This document shows positions 25,431-38,570 of a stretch of DNA of 64,000 bases, piece by piece; position 1 is the stretch's first letter, and each line of letters starts with the position of its first letter. Location of the stretch: positions 5,027,001 through 5,091,000 of the forward strand of contig NZ_JACHNC010000001.1 in the NCBI RefSeq assembly GCF_014205215.1, in the 5' to 3' direction. A program made the position numbers and the translations under genes. The DNA is from Actinoplanes lobatus (GTDB lineage: Bacteria; Actinomycetota; Actinomycetes; Mycobacteriales; Micromonosporaceae). The notes under the pieces were generated by a model, which ran no database searches, was not told the DNA's origin, and worked only from the letters and a program-made list of their open reading frames with translations.

Positions 25431-26648
25431 TCAGTGGGCGACCGCGGCGGCGCCGTGCTCGTCGACGAGCGCTCCGGTGACGAAGCGCTCCAGGCTGAAC
25501 GGGGCGTTCAGCGGATGGGGTTCGCCGTGCGCCACGGTGTGGGCGTAGCACCAGCCCACCCCGGGAGTGGCCTTGAACCCGCCGGTGCCCCACCCGCAGT
25601 TCAGGAAGAGGCCGTCCACCGGGGACAGGCCGACGATCGGGGAGGCGTCCGGGGTGACGTCCACGATCCCGCCCCAGGTACGCAGCACGTGCGCCCGGGC
25701 GAAGAACGGGAACAGCTCCAGCGCGGCCGCCATCTGCCGCTCGATGATGTGGAAGGCGCCGCGCTGCCCGTACCCGTTCCAGGTGTCGATGCCGGCGCCC
25801 ATCACCAGCTCGCCCTTGTGCGCCTGGCTCACATAGACGTGGACGGCGTTCGACATGACCACCGTCGGGTGCACCGGCTCCAGCAGCTCGGAGACGAGCG
25901 CCTGCAACGGGTGGCTCTGCAACGGCAGGTCGATCCCGGCCATCCTCGCCACCACCGACGTGTGCCCGGCCGCGCTGAGCGCCACCCGGCCCGCCCCGAT
26001 CGTGCCGCGGGTGGTGTGCACCCCGGTGACCCGGCCGCCGCTGACCTGAAGACCGGTCACCTCGCAGTCCTGGATGAGATCCACCCCGAGGGCGTCGGCG
26101 GCCCGCGCGTACGCCCAGGCCACGTGGTCGTGCTTGGCGATCCCGGCGCGCGGCTGGTAGGTCGCCCCGTGCACCGGGTACCGCACGTCCGGCGAGATGT
26201 TGATGATCGGGCACACCTCGCGGACCTGCTGAGGGTCGAGCCATTCGGCGTCGATCCCGTTGAGCCGGTTGGCGTGCACCCGCCGCACGCTGTCGCGGAC
26301 GTCCTGGAGGCTGTGCGCCAGGTTGAGCACGCCCCGCTGGCTGAACAGGATCGGGTAGTCCAGCTCCTGTTCGAGACCCTCCCACAGCTTGAGGGAGTGC
26401 TCGTAGATCCCGGCGCTCTCGTCCCACAGGTAGTTGGACCGGATGATCGTGGTGTTGCGGGCCATGTTGCCGCCCGCCAGCCACCCCTTCTCCAGCACCG
26501 CCACGTTGGTGATCCCGTGGTTCTTCGCCAGGTAGTAGGCGGTGGCCAGGCCGTGCCCGCCGCCGCCCACGACGATCACGTCGTAGGCGGCGGCCGGCTC
26601 CGGGTTACGCCACAGCCGTTCCGGGTGGACGACTACTGGCCCAGCCAC
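25431..26648 (-). CDS. soxB: Heterotetrameric sarcosine oxidase, beta subunit
   Basis: A 405-residue flavoprotein that carries the sarcosine oxidation site. The FAD dinucleotide fold is [35 protein letters not shown] and the His in [11 protein letters not shown] (candidate covalent FMN residue) follow, as does the C-terminal [20 protein letters not shown]. The GTG at 26648 is chosen; it overlaps the end of the betaine-binding-protein gene by 16 bases and has AAGG seven bases upstream. It opens the soxBDAG block within a longer choline-catabolic operon. Confidence 0.92.
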   Translation of the reverse strand: MAGPVVVHPERLWRNPEPAAAYDVIVVGGGGHGLATAYYLAKNHGITNVAVLEKGWLAGGNMARNTTIIRSNYLWDESAGIYEHSLKLWEGLEQELDYPILFSQRGVLNLAHSLQDVRDSVRRVHANRLNGIDAEWLDPQQVREVCPIINISPDVRYPVHGATYQPRAGIAKHDHVAWAYARAADALGVDLIQDCEVTGLQVSGGRVTGVHTTRGTIGAGRVALSAAGHTSVVARMAGIDLPLQSHPLQALVSELLEPVHPTVVMSNAVHVYVSQAHKGELVMGAGIDTWNGYGQRGAFHIIERQMAAALELFPFFARAHVLRTWGGIVDVTPDASPIVGLSPVDGLFLNCGWGTGGFKATPGVGWCYAHTVAHGEPHPLNAPFSLERFVTGALVDEHGAAAVAH

Positions 26649-27598
26649 GCCTTCACCTTGTCCGGGTTCGCCTCGACCCACTTCTTGGCCGCGTCGGCGG
26701 CGGACATCTTGTCCTGGGCGATGTACTTGGCGACCACGTTCTGGTCGTCGTTGGTCCAGTTGAAGTTCTTCACCAGGTTGTAGGCCGGGCCGTTGGCGTC
26801 GGCGAACTTCTTGCTGACGATCTTGTCGAGGTCGTACTCGGGGTAGTCGCAGGCGACCTTCGCGGCATCCGCGTCACAACCCGCGGTGTACGCCGGAAGG
26901 CTCACCTTCTTCAGCGGCACCTCGGCCAGGAACCACTGCGGCTCGTAGAAGTAGCCGATCAGCGGCGTCTTCTTCGCCTCGGCCTGCCGGAACGCGGTGA
27001 TCAGGGCGGTCTCGCTGCCCGCGTACACCACCTTGTAGTCCAGCTTCAGGTTCTTCACGAGCGCCTCGTCGTTGGTGACGAACGACGGGTCGCCGTCGAG
27101 CAGCTGGCCCTTGTCGCCGGACTCCGAGGTCTTGAACTGCGCCGCGTACTTGTTGAGGTTCTTGGAGTCGGTGATGTCCGGGTACTTCTCGGCCATCCAC
27201 GGCGGCACGTACCAGCCGATGATGCCCTTGTTGCCGGTCGACCCGGCGGCCACCGCCACCTTCTGCTCGTCGATGTACTTCTTCTTGAGGTCGTCGTGGC
27301 CCCAGTTCTCGACGATCGCGTCCACCTCGCCGGTGGCGAAGCCCTGCCAGGAGATCTCCTCCTTGAGGTCCTTCTTCGTCACGGTGCAGCCGAGATCCTT
27401 CTCCGCGACGTACGCGATGACCGCGGCCGTGGCCTCGTACCCGACCCACGGGTTGACGGCCAGGTTGAAGGTCCCGCAGGGGGCCGCCGCCGCGGCGGAC
27501 CCGGGCGTCGTGGTGGTCTCGCCGACCTTCTCGCCGCCGCAGGCGGTCAGGGCGAGCGCCGTGATCGTGGCGGCCGCCACGATGCGCGTCGATTTCAT
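26633..27598 (-). CDS. Choline/glycine betaine ABC transporter binding lipoprotein (OpuAC-like)
   Basis: A 321-residue lipoprotein (signal peptide ending LTAC) of the OpuAC family. The aromatic ligand-box elements are visible ([40 protein letters not shown]). It lies directly before the soxBDAG genes and directly after its own permease and ATPase, so choline or betaine is the probable cargo and the genes for uptake and breakdown are transcribed together. It is closely related to the lone binding protein at 16777-17733. Confidence 0.9.
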   Translation of the reverse strand: MKSTRIVAAATITALALTACGGEKVGETTTTPGSAAAAAPCGTFNLAVNPWVGYEATAAVIAYVAEKDLGCTVTKKDLKEEISWQGFATGEVDAIVENWGHDDLKKKYIDEQKVAVAAGSTGNKGIIGWYVPPWMAEKYPDITDSKNLNKYAAQFKTSESGDKGQLLDGDPSFVTNDEALVKNLKLDYKVVYAGSETALITAFRQAEAKKTPLIGYFYEPQWFLAEVPLKKVSLPAYTAGCDADAAKVACDYPEYDLDKIVSKKFADANGPAYNLVKNFNWTNDDQNVVAKYIAQDKMSAADAAKKWVEANPDKVKAWLGQ

Positions 27599-27601
27599 GA
27601 T

Positions 27602-29569
27602 TCAGTGACCTTTCCGGGTGTTCGAGGGGGACGAGGCTCGGGCGATGCGGTCGAGCATGATGCCGAGCAGCACGATGGCCGCCCCGGCCGCGAGGCCCTT
27701 GCCGTACAACTGGCTCTGGGAGAAGCCGGCGACCACGTCGTAGCCGAGCGCACCGGCTCCGACCAGACCGCCGACCACCACCATCGACAGCACGTAGATG
27801 AGGCCCTGGTTGGCGGCGAGCGTCAGCGACCGCCGGGCCATCGGCAGCTGCACCTTGGTGATCAGCTGCCAGGTGCTGGACCCGGCGGCGGTGGCGGCCT
27901 CGACCGTGGTGGCCGGGATGCCGCGTACGCCGTCCGCGACGATCTTGATGGCGACCGGTGCGGCGAACACCACCGCCGCCACGATCGCGGTGAACCTGGT
28001 GGCCGCGAAGAGGGCCACGAACGGCACCAGGTAGACGAATGCCGGCATGGTCTGCCCGGCGTCCAGGACCGGGCGGACGATCCGGTCGACGTGCCGGTTA
28101 CGGCCCATCCACACGCCGACGACGACCCCGAGCACCATCACCAGCAGGGTCGCCACGATCGTCATGGCCAGCGTGGTCATGGCGTCCTGCCACAGGCCGG
28201 TGCCGATCAGCAGCGCGAGGCAGGCGACGGTGACGACCGCGGCGCGGACCCCGCCGATCAGCGCGGCGAGCAGTACGGCCACCGCCGCGACCAGCCACCA
28301 CGGCGACTCGGTGAGCAGCGCCTGGAGCGGGTTGAGCAGGGCGTAGGTGACCAGGTTCTTGACCGCGTCGGTGACGGCGAACAGGTGGTCCTGCGCCCAC
28401 ACGGTCACCGTGTCGGCGCCCCGGGAGATCGCGCCGCCGATCCGGTACGTGTCCGGGAACTCGGCGGCCCACACGTACGTGTAGGACATGTAGCAGCAGG
28501 CCGCGGCCAGGATCCCGAACAGCGCCACCAGCGGCCGCCGCAGCCGGGAGGAGGGCCCGGTCCGGCGAACCCGGTCGCCGGCCGCCGTGGTGACCCGGTC
28601 CAGCACGATCGCCAGCACCACGATCGCCAGACCGGCGTTGAACGCGGTGCCCACGTCCAGCGTCTGCAACGCCTTGACCACCGACTTGCCCAGGCCGGGC
28701 GCGTCGATCAGGGCCGCGATGGTCACCATCGACAGCGCCGCCATGATCGTCTGGTTGACGCCCAGCACGATGGTGCGCTTGGACAGCGGCAGCAGCACCT
28801 TGAACAGCTTCTGCCGGCCGGTGGCGCCCAGCGACTCGGTCGCCTCGACCGCCGACGGGTGCACCGAGCGGATGCCGTGCGCGGTCAGCCGGATGGCCGG
28901 CGGCATCGCGTAGATCAGCGTGGCGATCGTCGCCGACGCCGGCCCGATCAGGAACAGCAGCGTGAGCGGGGCCAGGTAGACGAAGGTCGGCATGGTCTGC
29001 ATGAAGTCGAGCGCCGGCGTGATCAGCCGGTGGAACCGGTCGGACAGCCCCGCCCAGACGCCCAGCGGGATGCCGACGAGCAGCGAGATCGCCACCGCGG
29101 CCAGGGTCAGCGCCAGCGTGTCCATGCTCTCGGTCCACAGGCCCTGCAACCCGAGGAGGACGAACCCGCCGGCGGCCAGCAGCGCTACGCGCCAATTCCC
29201 GAAGACCCAGGAGAGGTACGCGACGAGCGCCACCACGCCCAGCCAGCCCAGCACCGGCACCGGCCGCCCGTACGACGGTTGCGCGATCAGGTCCTGGAGC
29301 AGCGTGACCAGGCTGTCGATGGCCGCCCGGATCTCGTTGAAGAAGTACAGGAACACCGGACTGCTGTTGCGGTTGGCGCCGACCGTGTCGTTGACGTCGT
29401 TGAGCCAGCGGTGCAGCGGGGTCAGGTCGGCGGGGGACAGGCCGAGGGTGTGCATGCCGTGCACCGGGATCCACAGCACCACCCAGGCCAGCAGCACCGC
29501 GGTCACCAGCACCGGCCGGCCGATCCGGCGGCCGGCGGACCGTGGCGCGGCGAGGGTCGTGACGGCCAT
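27602..29569 (-). CDS. Betaine/choline ABC permease with two fused permease domains
   Basis: A 655-residue membrane protein holding two complete binding-protein-dependent permease domains in one chain. The first has PLGVWAGLSDRFHRLITPALDFMQTMPTFVYL and EATESLGATGRQKLFKVLLP; the second has VVVGVWMGRNRHVDRIVRPVLDAGQTMPAFVYL and EAATAAGSSTWQLITKVQLP. ProW/OpuAB relatives normally have one such domain and dimerise, so this looks like an internal duplication. The ATG at 29569 overlaps the ATPase stop by one base (TGATG). Confidence 0.9.
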   Translation of the reverse strand: MAVTTLAAPRSAGRRIGRPVLVTAVLLAWVVLWIPVHGMHTLGLSPADLTPLHRWLNDVNDTVGANRNSSPVFLYFFNEIRAAIDSLVTLLQDLIAQPSYGRPVPVLGWLGVVALVAYLSWVFGNWRVALLAAGGFVLLGLQGLWTESMDTLALTLAAVAISLLVGIPLGVWAGLSDRFHRLITPALDFMQTMPTFVYLAPLTLLFLIGPASATIATLIYAMPPAIRLTAHGIRSVHPSAVEATESLGATGRQKLFKVLLPLSKRTIVLGVNQTIMAALSMVTIAALIDAPGLGKSVVKALQTLDVGTAFNAGLAIVVLAIVLDRVTTAAGDRVRRTGPSSRLRRPLVALFGILAAACCYMSYTYVWAAEFPDTYRIGGAISRGADTVTVWAQDHLFAVTDAVKNLVTYALLNPLQALLTESPWWLVAAVAVLLAALIGGVRAAVVTVACLALLIGTGLWQDAMTTLAMTIVATLLVMVLGVVVGVWMGRNRHVDRIVRPVLDAGQTMPAFVYLVPFVALFAATRFTAIVAAVVFAAPVAIKIVADGVRGIPATTVEAATAAGSSTWQLITKVQLPMARRSLTLAANQGLIYVLSMVVVGGLVGAGALGYDVVAGFSQSQLYGKGLAAGAAIVLLGIMLDRIARASSPSNTRKGH

Positions 29570-30606
29570 CAGACGCCGGCCTCCGCGCCGGTGACGACGG
29601 TGAGGATCTGGTTGCCGGTGACGACACCGAGCAGCTTCCCGTCCTGGACGATCCGGACCGGTGCGCTCGCCCCGAGAACGGTCCGGACCGCGTCCCGGAC
29701 GATCACGTCCGGGCCCAGCTCCGGGCCGTCCAGGTCGTCGTCCGGGCGGGGCCGCCGCATCACCCGGCGCAGCGTGAGCACATGCGACTTCGGCACGTCG
29801 CGGACGAAGTCGCGCACGTAGTCGTCGGCCGGCGCGCCGACCAGCTCGTCGCCGGTGCCGCACTGCACGGCCGCGCCGTCCCGCATGATCAGGATCCGGT
29901 CGCCGAGCTTCAGCGCCTCGGACAGGTCGTGGGTGATGAACACCATCGTCTTGCCGACCTCGCGGTGCAGCCGGATGACCTCGTTCTGCATGTCCCGCCG
30001 GATCAGCGGGTCCAGCGCCGAGAACGGCTCGTCGAAATAGAGCACGTCCGGGTCGACGGCCAGCGCCCGGGCCAGGCCGACCCGCTGCTGCATGCCGCCG
30101 GACAGCTGGTCGGGGTAGCTGTGCTCGTACCCGTCCAGGCCGACCAGCTCGATGACCTCGCGGGCCCGGCGGTCGCGTTCGGCCCGGCCGGTGCCCCGGA
30201 TCTCCAGCCCGTACGCCACGTTGTCGACGACCTGCCGGTAGGGGAGCAGCCCGAAGTTCTGGAAGACCATCGAGAACTTGTGCCGTCGCAGGTCCCGCAG
30301 CCGCCGGCGGCCGGCGTCCAGGATGTCCTCGCCCTCGAACACCACCTTCCCGGCGGTCGGTTCGACGAGCCGGGTCAGGCAGCGGACCAGCGTCGACTTG
30401 CCGGACCCGGACAGGCCCATGACCACGAACACCTCACCCGGCGCCACGTCGAACGACACCTCCCGGACCGCGGCCGTGCAGCCGGTCCGGTCGGCGAGCT
30501 CGCGCCGGGACAGCGCGGCCAGCTCGGCCGAGCGTGGCACCCGGTCCGCCTTGGGCCCGAACACCTTCCACAGGTCCCGGACCGAGATGACGGCCTCGGT
30601 GGTCAT
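29569..30606 (-). CDS. Betaine/choline ABC transporter ATPase (ProV/OpuAA-like)
   Basis: A 345-residue ATPase. Walker A is GLSGSGKST, signature LSGGMQQR, Walker B VLYFDEP and the switch His is in FITHDLSEA. The insertion before Walker A and the [10 protein letters not shown] start are typical of ProV/OpuAA. The C-terminus has only a short CBS-like region ([21 protein letters not shown]), shorter than the full tandem CBS that senses osmolarity in OpuA, which suits a nutrient importer better than an osmoregulated one. The ATG at 30606 has GGAG eight bases upstream. Confidence 0.9.
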   Translation of the reverse strand: MTTEAVISVRDLWKVFGPKADRVPRSAELAALSRRELADRTGCTAAVREVSFDVAPGEVFVVMGLSGSGKSTLVRCLTRLVEPTAGKVVFEGEDILDAGRRRLRDLRRHKFSMVFQNFGLLPYRQVVDNVAYGLEIRGTGRAERDRRAREVIELVGLDGYEHSYPDQLSGGMQQRVGLARALAVDPDVLYFDEPFSALDPLIRRDMQNEVIRLHREVGKTMVFITHDLSEALKLGDRILIMRDGAAVQCGTGDELVGAPADDYVRDFVRDVPKSHVLTLRRVMRRPRPDDDLDGPELGPDVIVRDAVRTVLGASAPVRIVQDGKLLGVVTGNQILTVVTGAEAGV

Positions 30607-30623
30607 CGTGACAACTCCAATGT

Positions 30624-32051
30624 TCAGGGACGGAACCAGTGCTGCGGCCGGGGATCGATGTTCTGCCAGACGTGCTTGACCTCGCGGTACTCGTCCAGGC
30701 CGCGCGGGCCCAGCTCGCGGCCCACACCGGACTGCTTGAACCCGCCCCACTCGGCCTGCGGCACGTACGGGTGGTAGTCGTTGATCCACACGGTGCCGTG
30801 CCGCAGCCGGCCGGCGACCCGCTGCGCCCGCCCGGCGTCCCGTGTCCACACCGCCCCGGCCAGCCCGTAGTGCGTGTCGTTGGCGATCCGGACCGCCTCG
30901 TCCTCGCCGCGGAACGTCTCCACGGTGAGCACCGGCCCGAACGACTCCTCGGTCACCACGCTCATCCCGGACCGGCAGCCGTCCAGAACCGTGGGCAGGT
31001 AGTAGAACCCGCCGGCCAGCTCCGGGTCGTCCGGCCGCCGCCCGCCGCAGCGCAGCTTCGCGCCCTCGGCGAGCCCGGCCGCCACGTACGCCTCCACCTT
31101 GGCCAGATGGGCCGCCGAGATGAGCGGCCCGGTCTCGGCGTCCGGGTCGAACGGGCCGCCCAGCCGGATCCGCGCGGCCCGGTCCACGACCGCGTCCACG
31201 AACTCGTCGTGCAGGGACTCCTCGACGATCAGCCGCGCCCCGGCCGAGCAGACCTGACCCGAGTGCAGGAAGACCGCGGTGAGCGCGAAGTCCACCGCGG
31301 TCTCCACGTCGGCGTCGGCGAACACCACGTTCGGGTTCTTGCCGCCGAGCTCCAGGGCCACCCGCTTCACCGTGCCGGCGGCCGTGGCCATCAGCCTCCG
31401 TCCGGTGGCCAGGCTGCCGGTGAACGAGATCAGGTCGACCCGGGGGTCCTCGGCCAGCGGCGCGCCCACCTCGGGGCCGGCGCCGAGCACCAGGTTCGCC
31501 ACCCCGTCCGGCAGCCCGGCCTCGGCCAGCAGGCCGATCAGCCGGATCGCGGTCGACGGGGTGAGCTCGCTCGGCTTCAGCACGAACGTGTTGCCGGCGG
31601 CCAGCGCCGGGGCGACCTTCCAGGAGGTCTGGAGCAGCGGATAGTTCCACGGCGTGATCAGCCCGCACACGCCGGTCGGCTCGTGCGTGATTCGGCTGAT
31701 CGCGTCGGTGCGGCCGGTCTCGATCACCCGGCCCGCGTCGGTCGCCGCGATGCCCGCGAAATAGCGGAAGGCCTTCGCCACGTCCGCCATGTCGTACTCG
31801 CTCTCGACCAGGCGTTTGCCGGTGTCGAGCGACTCGGCGCGGGCCAGAACGCGCGCGTCCCGGTCGATCAGGGCGGCGACCCGGTACAGCAGGTCTCCCC
31901 GCTCGGCCGCCGGGGTGCGCGGCCACGGGCCGTCGTCGAACGCCTGCCGGGCCACGGCGATCGCGGCGAGAGTGTCGGCGCGGGTGTGCTCGGGGACTTC
32001 CGCGACCAGGCCGCCGTCGGCCGGGTTGCGGATCTCGCGGGTGGCGGTCAC
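30624..32051 (-). CDS. betB: Betaine aldehyde dehydrogenase
   Basis: A 475-residue NAD(P)-dependent aldehyde dehydrogenase that turns betaine aldehyde into glycine betaine. The catalytic Cys is in [15 protein letters not shown], the general-base Glu in [13 protein letters not shown], and the cofactor loop in [31 protein letters not shown] is characteristic. The GTG start overlaps the betA stop (GTGA), and the context after betA makes betaine aldehyde the likely substrate rather than another aldehyde. Confidence 0.9.
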   Translation of the reverse strand: MTATREIRNPADGGLVAEVPEHTRADTLAAIAVARQAFDDGPWPRTPAAERGDLLYRVAALIDRDARVLARAESLDTGKRLVESEYDMADVAKAFRYFAGIAATDAGRVIETGRTDAISRITHEPTGVCGLITPWNYPLLQTSWKVAPALAAGNTFVLKPSELTPSTAIRLIGLLAEAGLPDGVANLVLGAGPEVGAPLAEDPRVDLISFTGSLATGRRLMATAAGTVKRVALELGGKNPNVVFADADVETAVDFALTAVFLHSGQVCSAGARLIVEESLHDEFVDAVVDRAARIRLGGPFDPDAETGPLISAAHLAKVEAYVAAGLAEGAKLRCGGRRPDDPELAGGFYYLPTVLDGCRSGMSVVTEESFGPVLTVETFRGEDEAVRIANDTHYGLAGAVWTRDAGRAQRVAGRLRHGTVWINDYHPYVPQAEWGGFKQSGVGRELGPRGLDEYREVKHVWQNIDPRPQHWFRP

Positions 32052-33709
32052 CGGTCGCTGCCCTGCCGGAAGAACGGCACCGGTTCCGCGGCCAGGGGGG
32101 TGTTGCCGAGGATCAGGTCGGCCGCCTTCTCGGCGACCATCATCACCGGGGCGTAGATGTTGCCGTTCGTGACGTACGGCATGACCGAGGCGTCGACGAC
32201 CCGCAGCCCGTCGACTCCGTGCACCCGCATGCTCCCCGGATCGACCACCGACATCTCGTCGACACCCATCCTGGCCGTACAGGAGGGGTGCAGCGCGGTC
32301 TCGCCCTCCCGTCTCACCCAGTCGAGGATCTCCTCGTCCGACGCCACCGCGGGACCGGGGGAGATCTCGCCACCGTTGTACGGATCCAGCGCCGACTGGC
32401 CGAGGATGTCGCGCGCCACCCGGACCGCCTCCACCCACTCGCGCCGGTCCTGATCGGTGGAGAGGTAGTTGAACCGCAGCGCCGGATGTTCCCGCGGATC
32501 CCGGCTGACGATCTTCACGCTGCCCCGGGCGTCGGAGTACATCGGGCCGACGTGCACCTGGTAGCCGTGGCCACCGGCGGGCGCCGAGCCGTCGTAGCGG
32601 ACCGCGATCGGCAGGAAGTGGAACATCAGGTTCGGGTACGCCACGGTGTCGTTGGAACGGACGAAGCCGCCCGCCTCGAAGTGGTTGGTCGAGGCCGGGC
32701 CGCCGCGCAGGAACAGCCACTGCGCGCCGATCCACGGCCGGTGCCGCCATTTCAGGTAGGGCTGCATCGACACCGGCTGGGTGCAGGCGTACTGGACGTA
32801 CACCTCAAGGTGGTCCTGTAGGTTCTCGCCGACGCCGGGCAGGTGGTGGACCGGGTCGACGCCGAGGGCGGACAGTTCGGCGGCGTTGCCCACACCGGAC
32901 AGTTGCAGCAGCTGGGGCGTGTTGATCGCACCGCCGCAGAGGACGACCTCACCGGCGTACACCCGTCGCGGAGCGCCGCCCCGGCGGGTCGTGTATTCCA
33001 CACCGACCGCGCGGGTGCCGTCGAACAGCACCCGGGAGACGTGAGCGCGCGTCCGTACCGTGAGATTGGGCCTTTTCATGGCGGGATGCAGATAGGCGCG
33101 GGCCGCGCTGAGACGGCGACCCCGGCGGATGTTGCGGTCGAAGAGGGCGAAGCCCTCCTGGCGCTCACCGTTGACGTCGGCGGTGGCCGGATATCCGGCC
33201 TGGTGGCTCGCCTCCAGCATGGCCTGGAACAGCGGGTTGGTCCCGGGACCGCGCTCCAGCACCAGCGGGCCGTCGTGGCCGCGGAACGGATCGTCCGGGT
33301 CGGCGGCCAGGCACGACTCCATCTTCTTGAAGTACGGCAGACAGTGCGCGTAGTCCCAGTCGGCCATGCCCGGATCGGCGGCCCAGCGTTCGTAGTCCAG
33401 CGGGTTGCCGCGCTGGAAGATCATGCCGTTGATGCTGCTGGAGCCGCCGAGGACCTTGCCGCGGGCGTGGTAGATGCGGCGGTCGAACATGTGCGGCTCG
33501 GGCTCCGACTGATATTTCCAGTCGTAGAAGCGGCTGCCGATCGGGAAGGTCAGCGCCGCCGGCATGTGGATGAAGACGTCCCACGGATAGTCCGGGCGTC
33601 CCGCCTCCAGCACGAGGACCCTGGTGGACGGGTCCTCGGAGAGCCGGGCGGCGAGCGCGGAGCCGGCCGAGCCGCCGCCGACGATGACGAAGTCGTACCG
33701 AGCGGTCAT
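32048..33709 (-). CDS. betA: Choline dehydrogenase, GMC family
   Basis: A 553-residue flavoprotein that oxidises choline to betaine aldehyde. The FAD fold [20 protein letters not shown] starts at about residue 11; GMC signature 1 ([18 protein letters not shown]) and signature 2 ([16 protein letters not shown]) are intact, as is the catalytic-His block [11 protein letters not shown] and the C-terminal [18 protein letters not shown]. The ATG at 33709 overlaps the stop of the Rieske ferredoxin gene. Confidence 0.92.
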   Translation of the reverse strand: MTARYDFVIVGGGSAGSALAARLSEDPSTRVLVLEAGRPDYPWDVFIHMPAALTFPIGSRFYDWKYQSEPEPHMFDRRIYHARGKVLGGSSSINGMIFQRGNPLDYERWAADPGMADWDYAHCLPYFKKMESCLAADPDDPFRGHDGPLVLERGPGTNPLFQAMLEASHQAGYPATADVNGERQEGFALFDRNIRRGRRLSAARAYLHPAMKRPNLTVRTRAHVSRVLFDGTRAVGVEYTTRRGGAPRRVYAGEVVLCGGAINTPQLLQLSGVGNAAELSALGVDPVHHLPGVGENLQDHLEVYVQYACTQPVSMQPYLKWRHRPWIGAQWLFLRGGPASTNHFEAGGFVRSNDTVAYPNLMFHFLPIAVRYDGSAPAGGHGYQVHVGPMYSDARGSVKIVSRDPREHPALRFNYLSTDQDRREWVEAVRVARDILGQSALDPYNGGEISPGPAVASDEEILDWVRREGETALHPSCTARMGVDEMSVVDPGSMRVHGVDGLRVVDASVMPYVTNGNIYAPVMMVAEKAADLILGNTPLAAEPVPFFRQGSDR

Positions 33710-34026
33710 GGGCGGGCCTGCTCGGAGAGCGCCACGTGGACGACACCGTCGGTCACCCGGACCCGGTGGGTGCGGACCGGCTTCTTCGCCGGCGGCGCGT
33801 CGACCGCGCCGGTGCGCAGGTCGAACCGGGAGGCGTGCAGCGGGCACTCCACCTCGCAGCCCTCCAGCCAGCCGTCGGCCAGGGAGGCGTCCTGGTGCGT
33901 GCAGGTGTCGTCGATGGCGAAGACCTCCCCGTCCTCGGTGTGGAAGATCGCGACCGGCGGGTCGGTCTCCCACCGGTACGCCTCTCCCGGCGGGATCGTG
34001 CTCAGCGGGCACACGGGCTGGAACAT
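33706..34026 (-). CDS. Rieske-type [2Fe-2S] ferredoxin
   Basis: A 106-residue electron carrier. The Rieske cluster ligands are Cys42-x-His44 (CTHQ) and Cys61-x2-His64 (CPLH). Small stand-alone ferredoxins of this kind feed multicomponent oxygenases. The gene is placed between the reductase and betA and is coupled to both by overlapping start/stop codons. The obvious client is the glycine betaine Rieske oxygenase encoded at 38571-39689 on the other strand. Confidence 0.9.
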   Translation of the reverse strand: MFQPVCPLSTIPPGEAYRWETDPPVAIFHTEDGEVFAIDDTCTHQDASLADGWLEGCEVECPLHASRFDLRTGAVDAPPAKKPVRTHRVRVTDGVVHVALSEQARP

Positions 34027-35144
34027 CAGGCCTCCTGAGGTACCGCGCGCACCTGGCGCCGCCATCGGGTGAACGACTTCGGCCGGTTCATGCCGAGCAC
34101 CGCGACCGGGTGCCCGTCGCGCTCGTAGACGGCCAGGAAGTCGCGCTGCTCCGGGTCGCCCTCGACGATCCGGACCGCGTCGCCCGGCTCCCGTCGCCCG
34201 GCGAACTGGATGCGCACGCCGTACTGGTCGGACCAGAACCAGGGCTGCCGGGCCGGTGGCGGTGTGCCGCCGAGCAGGGTGGCCACCGCGGTCGCCGGAT
34301 GGTCCATGGCGTGCGACCAGTGCTCGTTGCGGACGCCCGCGGCCACCGCGCAGTCGCCGGTCGCCACCACGGTGGGCAGGCTCGTCGCGCCGTACGCGTC
34401 GGTCACCACCCCGCCCGCGACGGCCAGCCCGGATCCGTCCAGCCACTCCACATCGGGCACCGCGCCGATCCCGGCCACCACGACGTCCGCCGGCAGCCGG
34501 GTGCCGTCGGCCAGTTCGACCGCCTCGACCCGATCCGAACCGGTCAGCCCGCGTACCGGGACGCCGGTCCGCAGCCGTACCCCGTGGTCGCCGTGCAGGC
34601 CCGCGCAGACCGCGCCCATCTCCGGCCCGAGCGGCCCGGCCAGCGGGGTGTCCAGGGCCTCGACGACGGTGACATCGCAGCCGAGCGACCGGGCGCTGGA
34701 GGCGACCTCGGCGCCGATGAAGCCCGCGCCGATGATCACCACGGTCGGGCGCCGCCGGAGGTCCTCGCGTAGGGCGATGGCGTCGTCCAGCGTGCGCAGG
34801 GTCCGGGCACGGCCGAGCTTCCGGGCCCGTGCCCCGGTCGCGATGACCACGCCGTCCGCCCGGATCTCCGTGCCGTCGCCGAGATGGACGCTGCGCCCGC
34901 GCGGATCCAGCCGGGTCGCCGTGACGCCCAGCCGCCAGTCGATCCCGAGGTCCTCGCCGTCGAGGGCGAGGTCGGTCTCGGTGCAGGCGCCGGTCAGGAA
35001 GTCCTTGGACAGCGGCGGGCGGTCATAGGGGTGGCGGCGCTCGGCTCCGATGAGGATGATCTCGCCGGAGAAGGACTGTCGGCGCAGCGCGCGGGCGGCG
35101 GCGAGGCCGGACAGGGAGGCCCCGACGATCGCGACTTTCTCCAC
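34026..35144 (-). CDS. FAD-dependent ferredoxin reductase of a Rieske oxygenase system
   Basis: A 372-residue NAD(P)H:ferredoxin reductase of the class used by ring-hydroxylating oxygenases. FAD binding: [21 protein letters not shown] binding: [17 protein letters not shown]; the block [10 protein letters not shown] and the second FAD motif VVATGDCA are typical. The start is the GTG at 35144, with a GGGGGCG run upstream. It is the first gene of the long minus-strand operon and is divergent from the IclR regulator. It should pass electrons to the small Rieske ferredoxin encoded next. Confidence 0.9.
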   Translation of the reverse strand: MEKVAIVGASLSGLAAARALRRQSFSGEIILIGAERRHPYDRPPLSKDFLTGACTETDLALDGEDLGIDWRLGVTATRLDPRGRSVHLGDGTEIRADGVVIATGARARKLGRARTLRTLDDAIALREDLRRRPTVVIIGAGFIGAEVASSARSLGCDVTVVEALDTPLAGPLGPEMGAVCAGLHGDHGVRLRTGVPVRGLTGSDRVEAVELADGTRLPADVVVAGIGAVPDVEWLDGSGLAVAGGVVTDAYGATSLPTVVATGDCAVAAGVRNEHWSHAMDHPATAVATLLGGTPPPARQPWFWSDQYGVRIQFAGRREPGDAVRIVEGDPEQRDFLAVYERDGHPVAVLGMNRPKSFTRWRRQVRAVPQEA

Positions 35145-35187
35145 GCCGGTAATCGCCCCCTGTTGTGGAACACGAAACAGTCAGTGA

Positions 35188-35287
35188 GATCCGCAACAGC
35201 CTGTCGGGGGATTGATCGATAGTCAAGAGTGCGACAGATACCGGTCGAATCTCGCAACGTGCCCGAAATTCCTGCCCTAGTGTTGCG
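35188..35287. promoter_or_regulatory. Shared CGCAAC elements in the divergent promoter of the choline genes
   Basis: CGCAAC or its complement appears three times between the reductase and IclR start codons: GATCCGCAACAG (35188-35199), TCGCAAC (35252-35258) and GTTGCG (35282-35287, next to the IclR ATG). The first 12-mer recurs with one change in the promoter of the downstream dimethylglycine gene. This is a candidate binding element for the local IclR regulator. Confidence 0.45.
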
Positions 35288-35289
35288 CC

Positions 35290-36063
35290 ATGAGCAACCC
35301 CGAGCCGGGTCCCGCCCTCGTGCAGTCCGTGGACCGCGCCCTGAGCATCCTGGAGATCCTGGCGAGGCGGCGCAGCGCCGGGGTCACCGAGATCGGCCGG
35401 GAGCTCGGTGTGCACAAGTCCACCGCGTTCCGCCTGCTCGCGGTCCTGGAGAGCCGGGGCTTCGTGGAGCAGACCCAGGAGCGTGGCACCTACCGGCTCG
35501 GCCTCGGCGTGGTGCGTCTGGCCGGGGCGGTGGCCGCCCAGCTCGACCTGAGCCGGCAGGGCCACGAGGTGTGCGACCGGCTCGCCGCCGATCTGGGGGA
35601 GACCGTCAACATCGCCATCCTGGACGGCAGCCGCGTCGTCAACATCACCCAGAGCCGTGGCGCCGCCTCGGTGACCAGCTACAACTGGGTCGGCCGGCAG
35701 ACGCCGCCGCACGCGACGTCCAGCGGCAAGGTGCTGCTGGCGTTCGCGCCCGGGACGGTCCGGGCCGCCGTCCTCGCCGAGCCGCTCGAACGGTTCACCC
35801 CCGCCACCGTCACCGGCGCGACCAGGCTGACCGCCGAACTCGACGCGGTCCGGTCGGCCGGATGGGGATCCACGAGCGAGGAGTACGAGGTGGGCCTCAA
35901 CGCCGTGGCCGCGCCGATCCGGGGCGCCGACGGCTCGGTGGTCGCCGCCCTCAGCGTCTCCGGCCCGGCGTACCGGCTGGACCGGGCGGCGTTCCCGGAG
36001 GTCGCCAAGCGGGTGATCGCCGCGGCCGACGAGGTGAGCGGCCGAATGGGATTCATGCCTTGA
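35290..36063 (+). CDS. IclR-family regulator of the choline/betaine genes
   Basis: A 257-residue regulator. Winged helix: SVDRALSILEILARR then VTEIGRELGVHKSTAFRLLAVL. Effector domain: SRVVNITQSRGAASVTSYNW, PPHATSSGKVLLAFAP and SEEYEVGLNAVAAPIRG. It sits between the two arms of the betaine pathway, divergent from the uptake and choline operon and upstream of the dimethylglycine and Rieske genes, so regulation of both in response to betaine or a breakdown product is the natural inference. Confidence 0.88.
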   Translation: MSNPEPGPALVQSVDRALSILEILARRRSAGVTEIGRELGVHKSTAFRLLAVLESRGFVEQTQERGTYRLGLGVVRLAGAVAAQLDLSRQGHEVCDRLAADLGETVNIAILDGSRVVNITQSRGAASVTSYNWVGRQTPPHATSSGKVLLAFAPGTVRAAVLAEPLERFTPATVTGATRLTAELDAVRSAGWGSTSEEYEVGLNAVAAPIRGADGSVVAALSVSGPAYRLDRAAFPEVAKRVIAAADEVSGRMGFMP

Positions 36064-36074
36064 CGCGAGCCTGA

Positions 36075-38561
<2,487 letters not shown>

Positions 38562-38570
38562 GGAGTGGCC

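Noticed and set aside
27296..29821. An 841-codon plus-strand open frame opposite the betaine permease and ATPase genes.
   Set aside because: Its translation is rich in Arg, His, Asp and Gln with no domain, as expected for the antisense frame of a GC-rich gene; the minus strand carries clear transporter motifs.
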